The notes under the pieces: model-generated
Database searches by the model: none
Seen by the model: only the letters and a program-made list of their open reading frames with translations
What the model was told of the DNA's origin: nothing
Made by a program: the position numbers and the translations under genes
In this document: in pieces, positions 56,001-64,000 of the stretch
Layout: every line of letters starts with the position of its first letter
Position numbering within the stretch: position 1 is the stretch's first letter
Assembly (NCBI GenBank): GCA_034670405.1
Contig: JAXDDX010000038.1
Location: forward strand, 2,913,501 to 2,977,500
Origin: Hoplostethus atlanticus
Lineage: Eukaryota; Chordata; Actinopteri; Trachichthyiformes; Trachichthyidae
Length of the DNA: 64,000 nt
Direction of reading: 5' to 3'

Positions 56001-57606
56001 TTTGGGCCACTTGTGAGAGGTCAATTGAGCTCATTTTCTAGTGAGAGATAAATACAGAAGATTTATCCAAAATAAGAGAGAGACAACATATGAGCAACAG
56101 GGTGCGCTGTACACCAATGAATTCCCTTCCCTCCCCTAGGTTTGGTCATCTCTGAACAGACAGGACGGGTACATTTTACTGCACTAGGAATTTGCCTTGC
56201 TGTGTAAATAAAATAAATATTGCAAATTAACAAACGTTAGCAAGCACAATGTACATAGTAAGAGATACACCAGAAAAGATGTGCAGTGTGCATGGACATA
56301 CATTGTACTGGGATGCATGGTAATGTAATGGTTCAATGTAATGGTTCAGTAGCAGTCTTGGTGACAAGGTAGTGCAAACGTGATTGATGGGTGAGGGGCA
56401 ATGTTTACTGTGTGCTTGTGTGTATAGGGGAGGGTCAGGATGGTGCCTGGTTAGTGAGGTTCACAGCAGAAAGAAGCTGTCCTTGTACATGTGTTGAAAC
56501 ATTTAACAAGGTAACACATGTAGCGATAGCAAACATGCAGTATACCAAACACACATTAGGGAGCAGATTTTATAAAGAACAATATTTATGTATCCCTAGC
56601 TTATATTTGTGATTTTATTTAATTCTTCATTCATTGCACTATACTCCAGTAGATCACACTATGAAACCAGTCTGAATCAGAATCCCATTATTTCCAAGTA
56701 AAATGAACACAGAAATATACCAACAACTGTAGTGACATCAGTGCATACTGGCACACATGGTATGGGGACAACAACAGCTCACGTTCTGTGCGGGGCATAA
56801 AATAGACAGTAGACTATGGATATCACTCGACATATACATGTACACATTTATACAGTTTATACATTTATACATACATACATATTGTTACGTGCATTCAGGC
56901 AACATGGAATTAAGTCAATTGCAGCCACAGTTGAGAGACTAACATAGCTGCACTGAGTAGGATGGGAATGCATGAAATGGTTCAGAGCATTGTGGAGCAT
57001 GAACATAGTTCCTGAGGGTAGAAAGGTTTGTGTTGCAAGTTGTGCAAACAACAATAGGTAACCAGTAGAATGGACCGCAAGACAGTAACAGGATGGACTA
57101 AATAGAACAGGAGTGGGACTACAGTGAGTTCCTGTGGTGGAAGATAGGGGTGGGGGGGGCAAAGATTGCATCAGTGCACAGGGGTAGACTTCCAGCAATG
57201 ATGAAGGATTAGGGCAACAGATCTTGGGATGAAGTAGCAAGTAGTCCTGTTCTTAATAGACCAACACAGAGTCTTCAAGATGAGAGACATTATAAAAATA
57301 ATCGTAAAACTTTCAAAAATACTTTCACAAATCATCATCACACCTCTGATATTTGGACCTGAGAAAGTGCCTGGCGAATTTACATCTCATATTTGGACAT
57401 TTCTCACACAGGTGAGAATGTTTAGCATGTCACTCGGAGAATGTCATGAATGATGGGCCTGTAAAAGCCAATAAAGGCATTCCTCATCAAGGGGCAAAGC
57501 GGTCAGCAGTCCACTATGTTCCATCAGGGTGTCAGTGGCAGGCCTGCAGGAGTCCGGTAGGTCCGGTCCGTCCTCCTTTCTACCATTCCACTGAGGCACA
57601 AACACC
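53040..57606. other. Intergenic region gpr62 to caveolin-2
   Basis: No gene supported. It includes a CTGT array at 53908-53940, a SINE-like fragment at 55095-55275, and an AATAAA-bearing stretch near 55770 with no recognisable gene before it. Confidence 0.5.
55095..55275 (+). mobile_element. SINE-like fragment
   Basis: A degenerate box-B-like stretch (GTTTGAATTCCCA) is followed by GTGCCCTTGAACAAGACAC, a piece common to the bodies of many fish SINEs. The 5' end is eroded. Confidence 0.5.
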
Positions 57607-59075
57607 ATGACCACGCAAGGCAAGCTAGCCGAGGCACAGCTCCACTTGGGGGACATGGGGGAGCAGGAGGAGAGCACTCTGTGGTCCTCGCAGGGATTGC
57701 CACACAAGAAAGCAGCAGGGGAGCAGATGGAAGTAGAGGTAGAAGTACAAGCTGAAGATTTGGATTCCACCCACAGTGAGACGAGGCTCCTGATTCAGGA
57801 CAGGGATCCCAAAGGAGTCAACAAGTGTTTGAAGGTAAATAACGATGTACCCAGAAAAATATAAAGAACATACAGCACGCACAAGACAAACAGTGTTAGT
57901 TTGGAGACGGAGAGAGTGAAAGGTCAGTGATTCAAATGCAGTGATTGTACACACTCTGCATACCACTCTTCCAGATAGCATATGGGTTGCAAAAAAAAAA
58001 TGAAGCAAAATTCTTTCTATGTTCACAGCCATGCATTGAATTTTCTAAAAAGGCTTTGTGGGTCATAACCATGATGATGATGATGATGATGAACAATAAA
58101 CTCTTACAAATGAATTGTGAAGAACTTTACAGCTCCAGACTTTCGTGGTGCTCATTTTGTTTGAGATCTGTTTCTCCTCAGTGCGGTATTGTTAGTTGTA
58201 GTAGTATAGTAGTTATATCAAAATATTGTACAATACTGACCTCTGGTGGATATAATCATAAACACAGTTCTGTTTTTGTTCCTCTGCATTTGGTCCTATA
58301 CTGTATCAAGTTCATCAAGTGAGAGCTTTGTTAGTGATGGACATCTTTCTGCTCCATGTGCATCACCCATCCTTCACATTCTGTATGTAATAAGATCATA
58401 TTTTATAGCTCTGTTTTCACTGCTTCAATTCTACACACTAAAGAAAAACAGTCCCAGTCAACCATCCACTTATGTATCTCTTTTCGTCTCTTGAGGTTAC
58501 CTTTGAGGATGTGATAGCAGAGCCTCCTTCGGTGCAGAGCTTTGATAAGGTGTGGCTGTGGAGCCACGCCCTGTTTGAGGTGTCCAGACTGTGGTGCTAC
58601 CGCCTCATCTCCCTCCTGCTGGCAGTGCCTGTCTCACTGGCAGCAGGGCTCCTCTTCGCTGTTCTCAGCTGTCTTCACATCTGGTAGGGTTATTGTTCGA
58701 GTGAAGACGAGGGACAGACTTGAGCTAGAATGAATAGCTTGTTTTGTCTTGTTGTGGCTGGAAAACACACATATTTCAATGATGAACATGAGTACTACCT
58801 CTTGTCTATCACAAGATGACATGGGGATGCAGTAAACTTTTGACAGTATAAGAGGTGGAATTGATTACCATGTATTCCTAGTCAGCTGAGCTCATCTTGT
58901 CTCTACTTCTCCGTGTCTCCCCAGGTTGATCATGCCCTGTGTGCAGCTCTGCCTCATCAACATGCACTGGGTCCAGACTGTGTGGAGCAGCATACTGAAC
59001 ATTGCCATTGGCCCCTTCTTCACTAGTATTGGAAAGTGCTGTGGTAGCATCACCATCCGTTTGGCTAGAGACTAA
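57607..59075 (+). CDS. cav2: Caveolin-2-type protein, three exons (possibly the CAV2-related gene)
   Basis: Membrane scaffold protein of caveolae, hairpin-inserted in the inner leaflet. Exons: 57607-57834, 58496-58683, 58925-59075; phases agree and give 188 residues, somewhat longer than human CAV2 (162). Exon 1 is an acidic N-terminus ending [11 protein letters not shown], comparable to the CAV2 sequence before its signature. Exon 2 starts with FEDVIAEP, the caveolin signature, then SFDKVW and SHALFEVSR, matching CAV2 (not CAV1/3), and the hydrophobic hairpin up to LSCLHIW. Exon 3 gives the C-terminal domain ending SITIRLARD. It lies about 4 kb before cav3 in the same direction. Human CAV2 sits beside CAV1, so this copy may be the non-mammalian CAV2-related gene linked to CAV3. 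Polyadenylation signal ATTAAA at 59680. Confidence 0.85.
58071..58092. repeat. (ATG)n microsatellite
   Basis: About seven ATG units in intron 1 of the caveolin-2-type gene. Confidence 0.9.
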
Positions 59076-59679
59076 TCCAGGGTGCCCCTGTCTGTCAGCC
59101 TGTCACCCAACTACAGCCGTGCTGTGAATGAATCATGGAGTAGAGATACACGCGGAGAGGGTTTAAGTGAAAAAGGAAACGTGTTAGCGTGTTTTGCTCA
59201 CCTTCAGACGCCCAGTTGTCCCTGCTGTAAAAACATTGTTAAAAGTGATATATGCAGATAGATGGGCCGAACGATCAATTTGTAAATTGGGCTGAGAGTG
59301 TATGAGATTTGTTTGAGAGTGCAAATGTACAATTAGATTACAAATGTAATGTGTGACCCTAGGTCTTTAGGGGCCCTTGGTGGCATAGGTTCCCTGCTTG
59401 CCTGACTGCCATTAAGAGAGGCTAATACTATTGATAGCAAGTTAACTGTATCCCACAAGCACCTGGATGGACCTGTGTGTAGTCTATGGGGAAGGTTGAA
59501 GAAGTGCTGGTAAACGTAAGCTACTAGTACTACTTGTCTCTTGACAGTGTTTTTCTGGGCTAAAGAAATAACAGAATGCGCAATGATATTGTAAATATGT
59601 TGAATGAAATAACATGAATGAAGTTACATGCGTTTCTTTTGTCTATTATTGATTCCGATGTACTGTGTTGTATGTGAGA

Positions 59680-59685
59680 ATTAAA
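59680..59685 (+). terminator. Polyadenylation signal of the caveolin-2-type gene
   Basis: ATTAAA variant about 600 bases after the stop. Confidence 0.45.
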
Positions 59686-59689
59686 TTCA

Positions 59690-62340
59690 GTCCTGTTCAA
59701 CTGAAATCAAAAACCTTTTGAAGTCAGGGTTTAAAAGATGCCACACGTCAAAGGAAATCACCAAGAACTTACAGGCAAATCATAAAAACAGCAGCAGCAA
59801 CATTAGAGAGATAGATGTAAAAGGTTCTCCACAGTCTAATCAGATCCAAGTCACTGTAACAAGGCACATTTGTGCAAATATCAACCACTGTCTTTTCTTA
59901 ATTCAATTCAGTCTTATTTAAAATGACAGTAACTTCTCTTTTTTAGGTAACCCCTTTGTGCAACATGCAATATGTGATTGGGTTCATCAACATCAGTAGG
60001 AAATAAAACAACATGAAAAGTACAGCAACATATAAACATATGTATGAATTTAATATGTCACTTAAATTTTTCCTTTTAACATGCATACACCCATATTTAG
60101 TTTATGAATGGTCAGCCATCAATACTGGTGTGCTGCTAACATTCAAGGTCTGCACTACACACTACACAAAGTCTACACAAGTCATTTTACGAATATATTT
60201 TTTTTAAATTTAAAGTATTTTTAATTGAGTTGTAATACTCTATGGACCATTTTAACACATAAGTAAAGGATTTGTGTACTTTTCCCAGCACTGACCTTAC
60301 AGCACAGTAACATACCACTTAGGATTCAAGTGAGAGTTTCCATGGTCACTGCAGTAGTAATTCCCCTGAGAAACCTTCAAGCACTAAAATAAACTTTAAA
60401 TTAGCTTTTGGTAATTGGAACTACAATTTGCAATCATCTCCACCAACGTACTATTTCATGCACTTTAATACTGACGTTGGATGCAGACTTCCACCTTGGT
60501 AAAACTACAATTTTAATTGCTGCAGTTGTTTGGACAATACCTTGCACAGGAACAGCAGAGGGGCAAGTGAAAGAGCTGTGTTCATAATACCATACCTTTA
60601 ATGTGTGTATTGTCATTTTGAGTGTTGGGTGGTGATGTGTTAATCAGTAATGCCTCACAGTAATATTATTACTTCCCAGTAACAAATAGTGTAACACATT
60701 ATTAAAATGTTCATTTTGTTATTACCTCCTCTAAATATCAGATTGAAATTGAATTATCCAAAACTAAATCCCACCACCATCAGCCTCCCAGAGGACTCTC
60801 CTCTCAGGTGAAGGGAGTGTGAAAACACTAATCCTGTTTCAATGAGAAATGGCAGAAATAAGAAAAACCTTCTCTGATTGGAAGTATTCCCATTGCTTTG
60901 ATTTTATCCAGCAAAAAGACGAAGAACCTTGGACATCAACATCAGCTCATTGAGTCATGCTGATTGTTGAAGGTAAGATGTAACTGCCAATTTTGAGGGT
61001 GTAAAGTAAGATTAACAGGTATATATATTTTTTTCATTCATTGTGTACTACCTAGCACCTAGCATAGAAGCTTTAGCCCACATGTTAGATGTAACCGATA
61101 CCTATTTATAACATTACAGTTTATAGGAGTCTAAAAGCAGGTAGTGTGTGAGCATGGTGTGCATGTGCCCGTGTCCATTACATGGGAGAGAGGAGCCACT
61201 GCAGTCTCAGTTGAATGAATTGCCACCCATAGAGGCACAGGCATGACTCTTTGCAGAGCTATTTCTGTCCTTCTCTCTCCATGCCTAACCGGCCTCTCCT
61301 CTCTCCACCGCCACGCCAAGAATACCTCTCTAATTGGTTTGGCTCCTGCTCACATGCCCTCCGATCCTATTGCACCACTCCCTACTCTGCCGCCAGGGAA
61401 CTAGGGCAAGGAACACCAAGCCATGGCCGAAAGTCACACTTCCTCAGAGCGTACTCTTTTCACACCCCACTGAGCAGCGATGCGTTGATCCAGATAAATA
61501 GCAACACAGCTGGAAGGTGCTATTAGTCGTCATACTAATTCCCAGGGACTCTTCCTCTCCCCCCCCTCACTTTGGCAACAACAGACAGTAGGAGTTTGTT
61601 TATGCAGCACGCTGATATAGAAAGCTATGACTGATAGGAACAACTGCACAGCTTAAGTAAGATTGAATCATAGTTTTATTTTGAAGGTGTATTGAATTTT
61701 ATAGTATTAGACCTTGGTAAAAGTCACACATGTTTGAAGAGCCTCAAGACCCACCCTGTATGAACTTTCTCCTTCATGTACCATTAAGATTATGACACAT
61801 TCACACAGCTTAAACCACTGAATTGTTCCAATTTCAACTCAATTTAGAAAGTAAACATTTTGATGAGAATAGAATAATTAACACGTTTCATTTTTTCTGT
61901 GGATTGCCTGTAATATACAGGACATGTCCCACCTTCATGGCTTTGTTTCTCCCACTCTTACAAATACACTTGCATAATAGAGGCTCTATTTTACATAGTA
62001 ACATGTACAAGGTTGATTACAATGCAGCACGCTGAGTAGAGCACAGTTCAGAGTGCTTGCTAACTGTCAGATGTGATGCTTTAGATCAATATACTGTAAA
62101 ATTAAACTGGATCCTTGATTAAACATATAGACAGACAGGCGTAGACACTAAAAATTATAGTATTGAATCCAAAACATGCATGTCCTAAACGCGTCCACCT
62201 GTATGTATTTCTGACAATAATAATGTAACATTAGACTTCATAACTGGACCTAAACATTCATTCATCACACGTGTTATGAAGGAGTTGAGGAGCTCCACAC
62301 ATTGTGGATCACATTGCTTTTAATGAATAACAGGCAAAGT
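59690..62340. other. Intergenic region caveolin-2 to cav3
   Basis: No gene or recognisable mobile element seen; open frames are short and unconserved in appearance. Confidence 0.5.
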
Positions 62341-62344
62341 GCAT

Positions 62345-62770
62345 AATACTGTACATATTACTCATACATTACATTATATTACATCATTACATTACATTAC
62401 ATTACAATACATTACATTACTCATTACATCACATTACATTAAAGTACATTACATTACATCACATTACATTACATTACAGGCATTTAGCAGACGCTTTTAT
62501 CCAAAGTGACTTGCATTCAATGTAGGTAGACAAGAGAACTACTAGTCACCAGAAATCCTAAGTGCATTTCCTTCCTCAATAAGCATCTAAGAGCAGAACC
62601 AGTGCTAAGGTAAAAGTGCAATACGTTAGCTACCTACTTTTTATTGAAACAACTGATACAAATAAGTGAAGACAAATAAGTAAGTGCTAAGAGGAAGGGT
62701 CAGGTGTTTCTTGAAGAGGTGGGTTTTCAGCCTGCCTACTCAGCACACATCACTGAGGTAACAATGTAAA
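62345..62770 (-). mobile_element. Repeat with inverted V-SINE-type tail and (ATTAC)n array
   Basis: ATTAC pentamer repeats (about 62366-62482) end in GGCATTTAGCAGACGC, followed by the complement of the same CTTTGGATAAAAGCG tail found at 8401. The pentamer array is therefore the terminal repeat of a minus-strand SINE/LINE whose body continues to the right, including a GAAGAGGTGGGTTTTCAGCC block. Confidence 0.6.
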
Positions 62771-63061
62771 CCTCATATTCATGTCAACATGGAATTGCTT
62801 TTCCTACGGCTTTTGTTTCCATTGTGCAATTTCATTGTAAAAATATAATCATATAGACTAAGAGGTTTTTTCCTTCTTTCTGGAGGCAAAATTTAGTGGT
62901 GGGATTTGAGTTGTGCGGCCCAATTGAGGCCAGAGTAGGAGGGTTTGTGCTTCACTCTGCAGTGGAAATTCGTGCCACCATGCAAACTCCACAACCCTAT
63001 GTGAAATGTGACACAGCCCTGGGTTCCCCTTTAAGGCATGCCTCTTGTGTCTGTGTGCGTT

Positions 63062-63135
63062 GAATTGTGTGTATGTGTGTGCGATTGCGTGTGTGTGTGT
63101 GTGTGTGTGCGGCTGCGTGTGTGTGTGTGTGTGCA
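63062..63135. repeat. (TG)n microsatellite upstream of cav3
   Basis: Imperfect TG array with GGCTGCG interruptions, about 180 bases before the cav3 start codon. Confidence 0.9.
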
Positions 63136-63310
63136 GCAGCTGTCCACTGGCATGTCAGGGGTGGTGTCACAGGAGTGACACGGGGGTTCAGAAGCACTGA
63201 GGGGGCTGCCTGCAGTTTGCTCCAGGAAGGTTTACTCTCACTGTCTGCTGCCCAGCCCTCGACGGCCCGCGGTCCTTGCCCCTGTCCCAGCCGACACTTG
63301 CAGCCCCACC

Positions 63311-63427
63311 ATGGCGGACCAGTACCAGTATAACACCAATGAAGAGAAGATCACGAAGGACAGCCACACCAAGGAGATCGATCTGATCAACAGAGACCCC
63401 AAGCAGATCAATGAGGACGTGGTGAAG
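63311..63427 (+). CDS. cav3: Caveolin-3, first exon only (gene continues beyond window)
   Basis: 39 codons from ATG at 63311 to a donor (GTTTGT) at 63428. The peptide contains [19 protein letters not shown]-like sequence as in the caveolin-1/-3 N-terminus; the short first exon that ends at DVVK, with no long CAV1-type extension, fits caveolin-3, the muscle caveolin. The second exon, with the FEDVIAEP signature and membrane hairpin, would lie right of position 64000; the remaining 570 bases are intron without features. A teleost cav1 paralogue is the alternative. Confidence 0.75.
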
Positions 63428-64000
63428 GTTTGTGCAGCACGGACACGCCACCCTCTCTCAAACTGGTTTAAGAATGTAACCCTTATCTGAGCATGTATGG
63501 GAGCAAATAGAGAACATGAAGTGTTAGCTGGGAGCAAACACAGAAGAGCAGGTTACTATGCTGCTGAGAAGATCCTTAAATAGTCCAAGAGCTATTCCTG
63601 CTGCCTGAGCTGAACACAATGTTTATTTATGGAATGGCAGAAGGGCGTGACACTGATATATTGTACCATCATGTCTTATTTAGGCCTGACCACTGTTTAT
63701 CCTGCGATTGTTGCCATGTGTACATATCACGACAGAATATTTTCTCTGAGGACAGGCCAGCACACACAGTTAGATTAGTAACTGATTGACTAATTGGAGG
63801 TTCATGTAAACATTTTCAATGAGAACGCTGAATTGTGATTGATGTGTGCAGCGTTTGTTCAACAACTGGAATGATTTACACCCGTTTTATGTTCAGAAAG
63901 TTAAAAAAATACAATGATAAAGATTTATGGTTTTATATATTTTGAAACAGTAAAGTTTACTTTAAAGTCTCGTAACTGATACGTTAACACTCCCAATTCT

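Noticed and set aside
62366-62482. CRISPR-like array of regular short repeats
   Set aside because: Units are a bare ATTAC pentamer without spacers, a SINE/LINE tail in an animal genome.

Overview
The window reads as nuclear DNA from a ray-finned fish, most likely a teleost. Coding sequence is split into short exons with GT/AG introns and polyadenylation signals. The repeats are fish-typical: a tRNA-derived SINE with the common fish V-SINE-type tail, Tc1 remnants, a hAT MITE, a Penelope-like element, a Ty3/Gypsy element and many CA/CT microsatellites. I cannot name the species.

Layout. 1-550 is the minus-strand end of a Tx1/L1-type LINE ORF1. 3383-24749 is a five-exon group II metabotropic glutamate receptor (grm2), whose 12.4-kb first intron holds a SINE, a hAT MITE, a Penelope-like element with inverted arms and a dead Tc1 transposase. 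25867-48642 is a segmental duplication carrying two parp3 genes in the same orientation. Copy 1 (28556-31740) has a one-base insertion that removes the end of its catalytic domain. Copy 2 (43759-46761) is open throughout. A nearly intact, very young Ty3/Gypsy element (34850-41855, minus strand) sits upstream of copy 2, and only there. 51254-52546 is an intronless GPR61/62-type receptor. 57607-59075 is a caveolin-2-type gene, and 63311 begins a caveolin-3 gene that runs off the window.

The order grm2 - parp3 - gpr62 matches the GRM2/PARP3/GPR62 neighbourhood of human 3p21, which supports these names. A caveolin-2-type gene next to cav3 fits the CAV2-related gene described in non-mammals. The host genes are all on the plus strand. 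They are not an operon and share no single pathway: glutamate signalling, DNA-break ADP-ribosylation, an orphan receptor and caveolae.

Points worth most attention: the parp3 duplication, with both breakpoints inside small transposons; the single-base lesion in parp3 copy 1; a possible -1 frameshift signal between gag and pol of the Gypsy element; a hammerhead-ribozyme-like motif in both inverted arms of the Penelope-like element; and a one-base frameshift in grm2 that may be an assembly error. Exon borders were placed by reading splice sites and checking that the frame carries through; all family names are from recognition, with no search run.
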